In this document: positions 6,860 through 14,984 of the stretch, one piece after another | How the letters are laid out: each line of letters starts with the position of its first letter | Numbering within the stretch: the stretch's first letter is position 1 | NCBI GenBank assembly: GCA_014240165.1 | Contig: JAAZXM010000044.1 | Span: 1-34,144, forward strand | Length of the DNA: 34,144 nucleotides | Reading direction: 5' to 3' | Origin: Myxococcales bacterium | GTDB lineage: Bacteria; Myxococcota_A; UBA9160; UBA4427 | Position numbers and translations under genes: made by a program | The notes under the pieces: model-generated | Databases searched by the model: none | What the model saw: the letters and a program-made list of their open reading frames with translations, nothing else | Told to the model about the DNA's origin: nothing

Positions 6860-7870
6860 TCAGTCGGCCCATTCTTCAAACGAGTTGAAGAGTTCGGCCC
6901 CCGCCGCCGTCCAGCGTGCCGCTCCGGCCAGGGTCTCTCGACCCCGGGCGTACGCGGCGCGGGACGCTTCGAACGCGTCATCGCGAGCGAAGGCCTCGGG
7001 GACGACCTCGGCGAGCCGCTCGAAGAGCCGAATATGCCGAGCAAGGACGAAGGTCCCATGGAGAACCTGATAGAGCGGGCGGGGGTCCGGGCGAATCGGC
7101 GCTTCGTGGATGTCCTCTGGGTTCTCCAATAGCGCGGCGTGGGCCATCAGGGCATTGAGAGCCAGGTGCGAGGTTTCGTGGGCGAGGTGCTCGATGAAGT
7201 AGGGCCCGAGGGCGACCGGCTCTGAGGGCAGGCGCACGTAGAGCGCGCCGAATACCCGGGGCGAACTGAGTGCGGCGATGCCTTGCCCCGTGAAGAGCTT
7301 GACCCGGCTTACGTAGGCGCTGAATTCGCCGTAGAGCCCCTCGTCTGCCTCCTCGATCAGGGAGAGCGCGTCGTCGAAAATCGAAGAAACCTCGGAGAGA
7401 TCCGTTTCCAGAAGGGGGTGCAGGACGACCTCTCCCTCACGGTGTTGACCCGTTGGTGGCTTTCTAATCTCGCGGACGAAAGCTTCCTCCCAACGTTCTT
7501 CGAGAATCGAACCCACGCGAAAACGGGCATCGAGCATCTCCGGGAGCGTGAGAGAACAGAGCCATTGCAGCCCATCGAGAATCTCTTCGGGACTCTCGGA
7601 GCGAAACGCGTCGGCGAGTCGTGTGAAGCCAGAAAAGAGAGCGGGCGAAAATCGTTTCGCGGCGTCCAGGGCTGCAATGCGCTCGCGAAGCAGGGGGACC
7701 TCAACTTCGAGGCCCGTCGCTGCGTGGTCTACTGCGCGGACCAGATCGTCGATCAGCAGCTGGCGGTAGCTGCGGGCCACTGCCCGCGCCGTTGATCCAT
7801 CGGGCGTCACGTTCAAGGCCTCAGGAGGCAGCGAAGTGGAGGGCGCGTTCGGGTTGGGCTGATCCGTCAT
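6860..7870 (-). CDS. HExxH-type putative peptide beta-hydroxylase (alpha-ketoglutarate HExxH family)
   Basis: This 336-residue protein carries HETSH at residues 231-235, then RPDPRPL at 260-266 and an HG at 271. That HExxH plus RPDPRPL-x4-G layout is the signature of the HExxH putative peptide-modification family, seen alone or fused to radical-SAM proteins in RiPP clusters (FxsB-type). Members are now described as iron/alpha-ketoglutarate peptide beta-hydroxylases. It has no signal peptide, so it acts in the cytoplasm; the N-terminal 200 residues are mostly helical. No radical-SAM gene, transporter or clear precursor peptide is adjacent, so the substrate is unknown. The ATG at 7870 is the first reasonable start. 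The neighbours are a multicopper oxidase (same strand, downstream) and an esterase-like lipoprotein (divergent). Confidence 0.8.
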   Translation of the reverse strand: MTDQPNPNAPSTSLPPEALNVTPDGSTARAVARSYRQLLIDDLVRAVDHAATGLEVEVPLLRERIAALDAAKRFSPALFSGFTRLADAFRSESPEEILDGLQWLCSLTLPEMLDARFRVGSILEERWEEAFVREIRKPPTGQHREGEVVLHPLLETDLSEVSSIFDDALSLIEEADEGLYGEFSAYVSRVKLFTGQGIAALSSPRVFGALYVRLPSEPVALGPYFIEHLAHETSHLALNALMAHAALLENPEDIHEAPIRPDPRPLYQVLHGTFVLARHIRLFERLAEVVPEAFARDDAFEASRAAYARGRETLAGAARWTAAGAELFNSFEEWAD

Positions 7871-7935
7871 GGGGCCTCGGTTTTCCTTCTTTCGGCCTTC
7901 TATACCTTATTTCGATCGACCGTGGATCCGGCATA

Positions 7936-7957
7936 GGATGCGTATTTTTACGTATCC
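7936..7957. promoter_or_regulatory. Near-perfect inverted repeat in the divergent intergenic region
   Basis: GGATGCGTA and TACGTATCC pair over nine positions with one G-T, around four Ts. It lies 66 bp upstream of the HExxH gene, in the 283-bp region shared with the divergent lipoprotein gene. It could be an operator for either gene or a leader hairpin. Confidence 0.3.
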
Positions 7958-8113
7958 GTCCATCCCAGCCCGATCCCCCCGGAACAGATGTGATTGGATC
8001 TCGCGCTTTTGCCCCGTTAGCTGCGCTTGTGTCGCGGTTGGCCGCAGCGGTCAGTCCGAAGGCCACCGGGGTCAGTGATCCAGCGGTCCTTCCTTGGATT
8101 CCCGCCCGTCTAT

Positions 8114-8126
8114 TGAACTGAGTTCA
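8114..8126. promoter_or_regulatory. Small dyad TGAAC-TGA-GTTCA upstream of the esterase-like gene
   Basis: Five-base perfect arms with a 3-bp spacer lie about 28 bp before the ATG at 8154, just ahead of the GGGGAAGGAG ribosome site. A site this short can arise by chance; it is recorded as a possible operator only. Confidence 0.2.
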
Positions 8127-8153
8127 TATTCATTTTGGGGAAGGAGTACGGTT

Positions 8154-9839
8154 ATGCTGAATCAAGACGGACAAAGACAGGAGTTGGGTTGCGCGAATAC
8201 CAAGCGCGTTTGCATAGACCATCAGTTTAAGACTACGTGCTTGATTGTCGGTTTGGCTCTGATCGGCCTGGTCAGTTGTGGGGGGCCGGCGCAACCGATT
8301 TGCACGCTGATGGCCGCACACCTGGCCCATGATGACGGACGGACGAGTTGTTTTGATCCGATCGTTTCAACACCCGCCTCTTGTGTAGGCATATCGGCGG
8401 CCCAATGTGCAGCCGATCTCTACGCCAGCCCGGTCGCGCCGACGGTTGCCCCTGACAACTATCAGTTGGAGTTTTTGTCGCGGTGTGAGGACGGATCGAG
8501 CGCGTGCACTTTCGCCGAGGAAGTGCGCTGTATCGACGGTTCTCGACCTGCCTTCTATTTTCACCCTGGGGATAGTGATGAATGGATTTTCTATATCGGT
8601 GGTGAAGGAGGTCCGTGCTCGGCAGCGAATGCCCCAGGCGAATGCTTTGATCGTATCACCCAGGGGAGTACCGATCCGCACGCGGCATCGTTGACTTCTC
8701 GTTGGGCTCCAAATTACACCGATCGGGGTGGAATGCTCAGCGTCAACCCCGCCGCCAATCCGCTCCACCACTACAACAAGATTGTTTTTGAAAAATGCCA
8801 CGTTGGGGAATCGGGCCAGGGTGTGCTCTTGGATTTTGGAACAAACGCGGCCGGAGTGACGTTTGGCTACCTGGAATTTCATCAGGGTCGAAGGATCTGG
8901 CATACGCTCTTCAACTACTTGGCGCTCAATAGCGTTGCCCTGGGCCTCAACGATTTCAACCAGGCCTCTCAGATCCTGCTGGCGGGACATTCAGACCAGG
9001 GCAAGGGGATGATCTATAGCGGGGACGCGTTGAGAGATTATCTGCAGTTGAATCTATTTCAGGAGGCAACTCCCGATATTCGGCTAGCTATCGACGGACA
9101 TGTCGTGCCTTCCTTGGAGGGAGAATTTGCCGTCGGGAACAATGTCTGCCCCGCGGATGCCAACGGGAACGGTCGAGACGATTTCTACGATGCGTGTACA
9201 TGGTCTGGCACCTTGCCTCCCAACGATCCGGTTTTCGGGGATGATGGTTTCTCTATTACTCCTTTTGTTTCGGGCAGAAGTTGGACGCGGAACAACAGCC
9301 ACGGAGCGATCCTGGATGAGAGTTGTGAATTGATGCACGGAGCGGATGCCCCGGAGTGCCATGATCAGATGCATACGATGATGAATCACCTGGGGACACC
9401 CTTCTTCGCACGGATGGATATTCGCGACATCGTCTTGCTCGACCAGAAAGCACCGCCTCATTCCGATAGCCCGGTGACCTATTTTCTGCCCGCGGCTCCC
9501 TTCAAGGAGCGAGTTCGCCAGACTGTCCAAGACCTCTTGGAGTTCGGCGTGACCGATGCCGAAGAACCAATGCTCTATAACCCGGCCTTCTACGTTCCGT
9601 CGGCCGGGGGAAGTGGGTCGCATACTGGGCTCACCCAGTCGTCGCCCTACAACGCGCCACTCTTGCAAGAATGCGTCAACGCCGCCCCTGTAGGAAGCCC
9701 CGTATCCACTGCCGATTTTCTCTCGGGGTGGCTTCTCGATGATCCCGTGTTGGGTGTGTATCAGGCACTCCACGGGAAGAAGTGTGTCACGGATAACGTG
9801 ACTTGGGCTTCCAGCGCCGCCGCATGCATCTGCCCCTGA
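8154..9839 (+). CDS. Pectinacetylesterase/Notum-like lipoprotein
   Basis: The protein has 561 residues. The ATG at 8154 follows a strong ribosome site (GGGGAAGGAG, 7-bp spacing). A lipobox GLVSC after a hydrophobic stretch predicts a lipoprotein with a rather long (about 25-residue) n-region. The body resembles pectinacetylesterase-type alpha/beta hydrolases: an early GGEGGPC oxyanion-like loop, a VFEKCHVGE segment where that family has its YxRYCDG stretch, and LLAGHSDQGKG where the family has its Gly-x-Ser-x-Gly-Gly nucleophile elbow. A downstream CHDQMH may supply the His. The elbow departs from the family (HSDQG rather than CSAGG), so activity on acetyl esters is uncertain. Many Cys residues suggest disulfides in an exported domain. 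An alternative is a distant unassigned hydrolase. Confidence 0.6.
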   Translation: MLNQDGQRQELGCANTKRVCIDHQFKTTCLIVGLALIGLVSCGGPAQPICTLMAAHLAHDDGRTSCFDPIVSTPASCVGISAAQCAADLYASPVAPTVAPDNYQLEFLSRCEDGSSACTFAEEVRCIDGSRPAFYFHPGDSDEWIFYIGGEGGPCSAANAPGECFDRITQGSTDPHAASLTSRWAPNYTDRGGMLSVNPAANPLHHYNKIVFEKCHVGESGQGVLLDFGTNAAGVTFGYLEFHQGRRIWHTLFNYLALNSVALGLNDFNQASQILLAGHSDQGKGMIYSGDALRDYLQLNLFQEATPDIRLAIDGHVVPSLEGEFAVGNNVCPADANGNGRDDFYDACTWSGTLPPNDPVFGDDGFSITPFVSGRSWTRNNSHGAILDESCELMHGADAPECHDQMHTMMNHLGTPFFARMDIRDIVLLDQKAPPHSDSPVTYFLPAAPFKERVRQTVQDLLEFGVTDAEEPMLYNPAFYVPSAGGSGSHTGLTQSSPYNAPLLQECVNAAPVGSPVSTADFLSGWLLDDPVLGVYQALHGKKCVTDNVTWASSAAACICP

Positions 9840-9856
9840 GGAGCCAACTTCAGCAT

Positions 9857-9907
9857 CACCCCCTTGCCCCGCCGCTACCCAATTGGAGCGCGGCGGGCTA
9901 GGGGGTG
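9857..9907. terminator. Strong bidirectional hairpin between convergent genes
   Basis: The left arm CACCCCCT plus GCCCCGCCGC pairs with the right arm GCGGCGGGC plus AGGGGGTG, giving about 17 pairs with one bulge and one mismatch. It starts 17 bp after the lipoprotein stop, and its right arm covers the stop codon of the AraC-type gene. It can serve both transcripts. Confidence 0.65.
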
Positions 9908-10959
9908 ACGCTTTTCTGGTGGCGACGATGCTGCAGGGGGCTGCACCCCTGCCACCTTCGGAAAGCCCGGTGAAACGCGGTGGGGTCAGAGAACCCGAGC
10001 AGATAGGCGATTTCACTTGCGCCGAGTTCGTCTCCGTCAAGATATTGGAGCGCGAGTTTGTGCCGGGTGCTGGCGACGATATTCGAGACGCTGGTTCCTT
10101 CTTCGCGAAGGCGCCGCCGTAGGGTTCGGGTGCTCAATGCCAACTGCTGGCCGATCTTCTCGGCCTCGGGTGGGGGCTGGGGAAAGGAGTCGAGGACCAG
10201 CTTGCGAACCGAGTCGGCCAGAGAGCGGCGCGGGCTGGACTCGCCGAGCAAGGATTCGGCGTGGGTCTCGAGCGCAGACATCAAGGCGAGGTCGGCAGTG
10301 GGAATCGCCGCATCAAGATTGGCTTCGATTTCCAGCATATTCTCGCTTTCCCCAAATTTGAGCGGTGCGGCGAATACTTCCTTGTACTCCCGGATTTCTG
10401 CGGGTTGTTCGCAAGCAAGCCGCACCTGGCGGATTCGGGGTTGACGCCCAAAGGTCTTTTTCATCAAGAGAATGGGAACGGCCAGCACGTAGGCCGCCAT
10501 GGCGCCCGGGACAGCCCCGCCCCCCGATATTTCGTGGCGCAAGATGAAGCCCGAGCGGGTTTCCTCTACCGAGTAGCGCACCGAGTCGGCCAAGAGGCCG
10601 TGATAGCGATCGACGCGTTGCAGCGCGTCGCGAACTGTTGCACTGGAGGAGACGATATATCCGAGGATCCCGTAGTCGGAGGGCGTGATGCTCCGGGCCA
10701 GGCTCAGGCCGAGATCGGGATCGCGGGTTGCTTCCAGCGCCCGGAGCCAAAGCAGCAGGGTCTGCTTTGGGGTGACGCGTACATCGGGGTTGCTGAGTTG
10801 GTCCTCTGAGAGGCCGACAGTCTCCAGCGCGATTCCGCGATCGAGGCCGAGTCGCTCGAAACCCAGGATCATGGGGCGTACGGCGAGGATCGAGACCGAC
10901 TCTACGCCGATGGCCGCGATGGGATCTTCGGAAATTGTGGATAAGACACCGAGCGACAT
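9898..10959 (-). CDS. AraC-family regulator with an arabinose-binding-like N-terminal domain
   Basis: This 353-residue protein has the layout of OruR/ArgR-type AraC regulators. A ligand-sensing N-terminal region (residues ~25-220, with the SDYGILGYIVSSSATVRDAL-like helix typical of that domain) precedes two C-terminal helix-turn-helix motifs. The first contains LALSTRTLRRRLREEG and the second EIAYLLGFSDPTAFHRAFRRW. It is cytoplasmic and would bind DNA when its ligand, often a fatty acid or aromatic compound, is present. The ATG at 10959 follows GGGAAGAG closely. It lies on the same strand as, and 181 bp downstream of, the hydrolase/PhyH genes, so it may control that cluster (inference). Confidence 0.9.
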   Translation of the reverse strand: MSLGVLSTISEDPIAAIGVESVSILAVRPMILGFERLGLDRGIALETVGLSEDQLSNPDVRVTPKQTLLLWLRALEATRDPDLGLSLARSITPSDYGILGYIVSSSATVRDALQRVDRYHGLLADSVRYSVEETRSGFILRHEISGGGAVPGAMAAYVLAVPILLMKKTFGRQPRIRQVRLACEQPAEIREYKEVFAAPLKFGESENMLEIEANLDAAIPTADLALMSALETHAESLLGESSPRRSLADSVRKLVLDSFPQPPPEAEKIGQQLALSTRTLRRRLREEGTSVSNIVASTRHKLALQYLDGDELGASEIAYLLGFSDPTAFHRAFRRWQGCSPLQHRRHQKSVTP

Positions 10960-11140
10960 ACTCTTCCCGTCAATGGATGAAAACCATCCGCATTGAGGGC
11001 CTGTCCCGGCGATCCGCTGGTACGCGGCGCTGGTACCAGAGCCCTTTCCTCCCCCTTATAACTCGAACGCTTGTGGAAGTAGAGTCGTGCAGAGCGTAGA
11101 AATCGGACCGTGGGGTCGAATCGGGCTCCCAGGCGGATTT

Positions 11141-11926
11141 TCAGTCGCCGATTTCGTCCAGGAACGAGGCCAATGCGTCGTCGAAAAGAGTCGGTTGATG
11201 GAGATTGACCGCATGGCCCGCGTCCGGAATGACTGTCTTGCGGGCTCCCCGGATCTTCTGCGCCATATAATCCGTCGCTGCGTGGTAGGGCCGGTCGTTC
11301 TCACCCACCACGATGAGGGTGGGAATGTCGATCTCCGGAAGGCATCGAATGATCCGGGCATCGCGCTGGGCAAGGATGCCCTGGGCGGCGAGGAGCAAGC
11401 CCTCGGCTGAGACATGCTCGGCGCCCGAGACCTCGTCCCCCAGCCCATCGAGGTAGGCGAGTCCCTGGTTTTCGATTCGCTTCGCGACCTTGGCGACTCC
11501 CCGGTTCCACTTCTCACGCGCAGCGTCCTGCTTGAAGCCCGGCCCGGTGTCCACGAGGACGAGGGCACTGACGCGCTCGGGGTGGGCGAGCCAGAAGGCA
11601 AGGGAGACGTAACCGCCGAGGGAGAGTCCTCCCAGGATCGCCTTGGGGGCGTTGGCGGCGTCGAGCACAGCCACCATGTCCTCCACGCAGGCTTCAAGGC
11701 TGTAGGCTGAAGGGTCGTTGGGGGAATCCGAACGTCCGTGTCCGCGCATATCCCAGGCGATGATTTGACGCCTCGCTCCCAGCGAAGCCAGTTGGCCTTT
11801 CCACATGGCCGAGGTGGATGCGTAGCCCGGGGTCAGCAGGAGGGGTTCGCCACTGCCTTCGCCACTGCCTTCGCCATTGACTTCATAGTAGATGCGTGCG
11901 CCGTCGGGTGCGTGTGCGTGGGGCAT
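11141..11926 (-). CDS. Alpha/beta-fold hydrolase
   Basis: This 261-residue protein has a complete triad: Ser102 in GLSLGG, Asp211 in GENDRPY and His238 in AGHAVNLHQP. WDMRGHGRSD near residue 58 is the classic strand-4 motif of this family. There is no signal peptide, so it acts in the cytoplasm. It is close to 3-oxoadipate enol-lactonase or general carboxylesterase types, but the substrate cannot be fixed. A short Gly-Glu-Gly-Ser repeat near residues 18-27 comes from a 12-bp tandem repeat. The PhyH-type gene upstream ends 66 bp before its start, so the two are probably co-transcribed. Confidence 0.88.
   Translation of the reverse strand: MPHAHAPDGARIYYEVNGEGSGEGSGEPLLLTPGYASTSAMWKGQLASLGARRQIIAWDMRGHGRSDSPNDPSAYSLEACVEDMVAVLDAANAPKAILGGLSLGGYVSLAFWLAHPERVSALVLVDTGPGFKQDAAREKWNRGVAKVAKRIENQGLAYLDGLGDEVSGAEHVSAEGLLLAAQGILAQRDARIIRCLPEIDIPTLIVVGENDRPYHAATDYMAQKIRGARKTVIPDAGHAVNLHQPTLFDDALASFLDEIGD
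11846..11881 (-). repeat. Three-copy 12-bp tandem repeat in the hydrolase gene
   Basis: Three units of TTCGCCACTGCC (the last with changes) encode a Gly-Glu-Gly-Ser run in a surface loop near the N-terminus. The in-frame unit length makes it a plausible site of harmless length variation. Confidence 0.6.
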
Positions 11927-11992
11927 TGCTGCATTGCCTCGGGTGTCTCGAGAAGGTCGTCAGCCGGGAAGGGAACGACGGGCGAAGCCAAG

Positions 11993-12835
11993 TCAGATTG
12001 GATCGCGGTGGGAGGCTGTGGTCACCGGCGGGGCCTCTGAACCCAGGGCGACCCTGGGATCGTAGACGCCCAAGGCGTTGTACATCGGGTACCCGATGGC
12101 CTCGAGGAGTTCGGGCGAGAGTTGCTGAGCCATCTCCGGGGGGACGTCCAGGAATTGATTCTCCTCCTGGCGAAGCCAGCCGAGGGAGTAGGTGAGAATG
12201 ACCCCGTAGCGCGAATCCTTGGAAATATTCGCGCCTGCCCCGTGAAGGGTTCCACCGAGCCAGAGCAGGACCGAGCCCGCCGGCATTTCTGCACTGACGA
12301 CCTCGTCGGGGGTGTGTACCCGGTCCTCCGGCCAAAGGTGGCTTCCGGGGACGAGCAGGGTCGCGCCATTGTCGGCCGTGAAATCGCTAATGGCCCACAT
12401 GGTGGCGACAATCAGGTTGGGCCGCGGCAGCGGAAAGAAGGCGAAGGGATCCTCTTCGCGGTGAAGGGTTTGCGCTCTTGCACCCGGGCCGACTTCGAGG
12501 GCGGCCGTGACATGCAATTGGTGCCGTTCGCAATTCGGCAGCAGCATCTCGTCGCAGAGGGCCTTGATGCAGGGGTCGAGAATCAACGTTTGCGCTGTCT
12601 TGGAACGCGTCACGAGCGCAGTGACCCGGCGCGTTCGTCCGGGGTAGAAGTCTGCCGAATCCTCCGTGGTCTTGAATTCCGCCTCTGCGAGGTGATCGGC
12701 CAACTCGGCTCGCAGTTCCTGGCGCTGGCCCTCATCGGTGAGACCGGTGATCACTGCGCAACCGGCCTGGCGCAGGCCAGCGGCCATGTCTTTCTGGGCG
12801 TCGCTCGGGGAAAATTGGGGAATGCTTTCGCTCAC
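11993..12835 (-). CDS. Phytanoyl-CoA dioxygenase-family Fe(II)/2-oxoglutarate oxygenase
   Basis: This 280-residue protein has the PhyH fold signature. The iron ligands are His125 and Glu127 in LHREED, with the distal His198 in TLHGAG; an Arg about 11 residues later can bind 2-oxoglutarate. VPGSHLW near 162 is typical. The family usually has H-x-D, so H-x-E is a noted variant. The start is a GTG with a good GGAGGT site 7 bp upstream. It is cytoplasmic and probably hydroxylates a small molecule or lipid-derived substrate; the substrate is unknown. Its neighbours are an alpha/beta hydrolase downstream and a membrane protein upstream, and a second 2-oxoglutarate-type enzyme is encoded divergently. 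Confidence 0.88.
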   Translation of the reverse strand: MSESIPQFSPSDAQKDMAAGLRQAGCAVITGLTDEGQRQELRAELADHLAEAEFKTTEDSADFYPGRTRRVTALVTRSKTAQTLILDPCIKALCDEMLLPNCERHQLHVTAALEVGPGARAQTLHREEDPFAFFPLPRPNLIVATMWAISDFTADNGATLLVPGSHLWPEDRVHTPDEVVSAEMPAGSVLLWLGGTLHGAGANISKDSRYGVILTYSLGWLRQEENQFLDVPPEMAQQLSPELLEAIGYPMYNALGVYDPRVALGSEAPPVTTASHRDPI

Positions 12836-12922
12836 GGGTCTACCTCCAGCCGGGTTCTAAGCGTCGGCCCGAGGGTAGCCAGTCTTCGAAACTCAAACAG
12901 GCGGCCTGGCTGCCGCCCGGAA

Positions 12923-13447
12923 TCAAGGATCGACTTTGTGTAGAGGGCCGAGTCTGGATAGGCCCGGGGCGTCGCTGGCGGGCTTCTCGTCCGGGCGGGC
13001 GAGTGCGGCCACCATCGCGATGGCGAGCGCGCAGGCGGCCAGGTGAAGGGCGGCGGCCAGGGGACCGGCGGCGTCGAGCCAGCCGAGCCGGCCCAGCAGC
13101 CAATTCCAATCGTGGATTTCGCCGCCGACCAGGGGCAGGTTCATGTCACGGGCGTCGGCCATGTAGTGGGCGACGTACATCAGGCTCTCGGCCAGCCAGA
13201 CGCCGCAGACCAGCGCCGAGGCCCGCTGGCCGAGCCGGAGAAAGTGCACCGCGCAGGCGACCGGGAAAAAGAGTTGTCCGAGAGTGCCGCCCAGCATGCC
13301 GAGCACCATGCCAAAGGGAGCGAGGAAGATGTGCCCGGCTTCGTGAAACGCGAGGTTCACGTAGTCAAGAAAGTGGAAGTCATAGGCCAGACAAAGCCAT
13401 GCGACGTAGACGGCCAGGGGAATCCACCGTAAGCGAGCGATTTCCAT
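12923..13447 (-). CDS. Small membrane protein with a HEAGH metal motif
   Basis: The protein has 174 residues with about four hydrophobic segments. HEAGH at residues 35-39 resembles the zinc site of M50-like membrane proteases. A later YMADARD followed by LPLVGG and HDW may supply a further metal ligand (the Asp) and the family signature. The ATG at 13447 is chosen because the coding character and first membrane helix (WIPLAVYVAWLCLAY) begin right after it; the upstream extension is Pro/Arg-rich and unlikely. Protease activity is not established, because the second M50 motif (NxxPxxPxDG type) is not visible. It may be a membrane metalloenzyme of unassigned role at the head of the leftward operon. 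Confidence 0.7.
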   Translation of the reverse strand: MEIARLRWIPLAVYVAWLCLAYDFHFLDYVNLAFHEAGHIFLAPFGMVLGMLGGTLGQLFFPVACAVHFLRLGQRASALVCGVWLAESLMYVAHYMADARDMNLPLVGGEIHDWNWLLGRLGWLDAAGPLAAALHLAACALAIAMVAALARPDEKPASDAPGLSRLGPLHKVDP

Positions 13448-13623
13448 GGGGTCTCTTATCGGTCTGGAGAAAGGGGAACCTGAGACGGCTGGCTTGCGAC
13501 GCGGGGCGGGGCAGGGCGCCGGGAGAGGCGCTCTGCGGGTTCCCGCCCAGGCTCTATACTCCGGCATTCGGTAGTGAGGCGTTGACGCAGGCCTGCTGCC
13601 CGAACCCGGCGGAAGAGAGGCCC

Positions 13624-14127
13624 ATGAGCATCGAAGTCAATGGAATCGCTCATATCCAGATGACCGTGAACGACCCGGCCACGGGCGTTCCCTTCTGGGA
13701 GGAGCTCTGTCATTTCCTGGGCATGAAGACGCTGATTCGCGCCGAAGAGATCGTTTACTGCATTGGGAGTCGAACGGGGATCCTGGTGCGCGGGGCGCCC
13801 GAGGGCAAGGAGCGGCGGCGCTTCGACCAGGACACCGCCGGCCTGCACCATTTGTGTTTTCGTGCGCGGAGCCGTGAGGATGTGGATCAGGTGCATGGGT
13901 TCGTGTCGGGCCAGGAAGCCGCGCGGATCGTGCATGCCCCGGAAGAGAGCGATTTTGCGCCCGGCTACTACTCGTTGCTCTTCGAGGATCCCGATGGAAT
14001 TCGAGTGGAGATCAATCATGTGCCCGGCAAGGGGCATTTCGGAGAAGAGGGCAGGCTGGGGAGTGAGGGCCAGGGCGCTGCCACCGAGTACGATGAAGCG
14101 GGCCTTCACGGAGGGGCGAAAGAATGA
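13624..14127 (+). CDS. VOC-family (glyoxalase/dioxygenase-fold) protein
   Basis: This 167-residue protein has paired beta-alpha-beta-beta-beta modules. Candidate metal ligands are His10 in IAHIQMTV, His75/76 in GLHHLCFR and Glu129 in RVEINHVPG, the usual pattern for a metal-dependent VOC enzyme. The ATG at 13624 follows GAAGAGAGG. Members open rings, isomerise or detoxify small molecules, or bind drugs; the substrate is not readable. Its stop overlaps the next start (ATGA), so the two proteins are made together, which suggests consecutive steps in one pathway. Confidence 0.85.
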   Translation: MSIEVNGIAHIQMTVNDPATGVPFWEELCHFLGMKTLIRAEEIVYCIGSRTGILVRGAPEGKERRRFDQDTAGLHHLCFRARSREDVDQVHGFVSGQEAARIVHAPEESDFAPGYYSLLFEDPDGIRVEINHVPGKGHFGEEGRLGSEGQGAATEYDEAGLHGGAKE

Positions 14128-14924
14128 ACGTGCGGGCAGAAGTCAGCTATCTCGAATCCGGTGGGGGACGGGCCTACTACTACCTGCGCGCCACGCCTGA
14201 AGGCGAGGCGCCCTCGAATGCGCGCGGCGACCGCCGAACCGTCGAGGTCGAGGACGCTCGCTTGCGGGCGCCAGAGCCCCGTCTCGAAAAGGAGGGGGTC
14301 GAACTCGTGGCCTGGAGCGACGTGCCCAGCGACGAGCGCGACGCCGCCGCCTTTCAGAGTGATTTCTATCCCCGGGTGGAGGCCCTGGTGCGCGAACACA
14401 CGGGCGCCCGGCGCGTGCAAGCCTTCGATCACAATCTCCGGAGCAGCGATAAGGAAATGACCCAGGGGACGCCGCTTCAGTCTCCGGTCTGGCTGGCCCA
14501 CAACGACTACTCCGAGGCATCTGGCCCCCAACGTGTGCGGGATCTCTTGCCCGATGAAGCCGACGCATTGCTGGGCCATCGCTTTGCGATCATCAACGTA
14601 TGGAAGCCCATTCACAACCCGGCCTACCATGCGCCCCTCGCCGTTTGCGATGCCCAGACGATTCGCAGCGAGGACCGGATCGAAACCGATCTTCGCTATC
14701 CCGACCGCACCGGCGAAATTTATTCGTTTGCCTATTCGGATGAGCACCGCTGGTACTACTACCCGGAGATGACGCCGGACGAAACGCTGCTCATCAAATG
14801 CTACGACTCGGCCTCGGATTGCTCTCGCTTCACAGCCCACACGGCGATCCGCGATCCGAACACCCCGCCTTCCGCCCCGCCTCGCCAGAGCATCGAGGTG
14901 CGAACCCTGGCCTTCTTTGATTAG
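14124..14924 (+). CDS. CmcJ/NvfI-like Fe(II)/2-oxoglutarate-type oxidoreductase
   Basis: This 266-residue protein fits the CmcJ/AsaB/GA4-desaturase-like family known mainly from fungal and actinobacterial secondary metabolism. Family marks are AHNDYSE (His126, Asp128), NVWKP near 158, HRWYYYPEM (His208) and TLLIKCYDS. His126, Asp128 and His208 would form the iron facial triad. It is cytoplasmic. It begins at an ATG overlapping the VOC stop. Reported relatives hydroxylate, desaturate or rearrange small molecules, so a tailoring or catabolic oxidation is likely, on an unknown substrate. Confidence 0.8.
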   Translation: MNVRAEVSYLESGGGRAYYYLRATPEGEAPSNARGDRRTVEVEDARLRAPEPRLEKEGVELVAWSDVPSDERDAAAFQSDFYPRVEALVREHTGARRVQAFDHNLRSSDKEMTQGTPLQSPVWLAHNDYSEASGPQRVRDLLPDEADALLGHRFAIINVWKPIHNPAYHAPLAVCDAQTIRSEDRIETDLRYPDRTGEIYSFAYSDEHRWYYYPEMTPDETLLIKCYDSASDCSRFTAHTAIRDPNTPPSAPPRQSIEVRTLAFFD

Positions 14925-14984
14925 AGGCGTAGGTGCGGTTTGGCGCCTGGACGGGCGTATCCACATTCTGACGAGGAGAATACG

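Noticed and set aside
7821..8066. Small minus-strand frame upstream of the HExxH gene as a RiPP precursor
   Set aside because: It starts with a GTG without a ribosome site, overlaps the enzyme start by 50 bp, and has no leader/core pattern or repeated residues. It is the only same-strand candidate but is not supported.
9084..10040. Minus-strand frame of 318 codons across the esterase-like and AraC genes
   Set aside because: It covers two well-supported genes in other frames and crosses their terminator hairpin; no domain is seen.
11846..11881. Three 12-bp direct repeats as a possible CRISPR or attachment site
   Set aside because: The units abut without spacers and encode an in-frame Gly-Glu-Gly-Ser loop.
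13003..13623. Upstream extension of the VOC gene
   Set aside because: The sequence is Arg/Pro-rich and antisense to the HEAGH membrane protein; the ATG at 13624 has a good ribosome site and matches the family's start.
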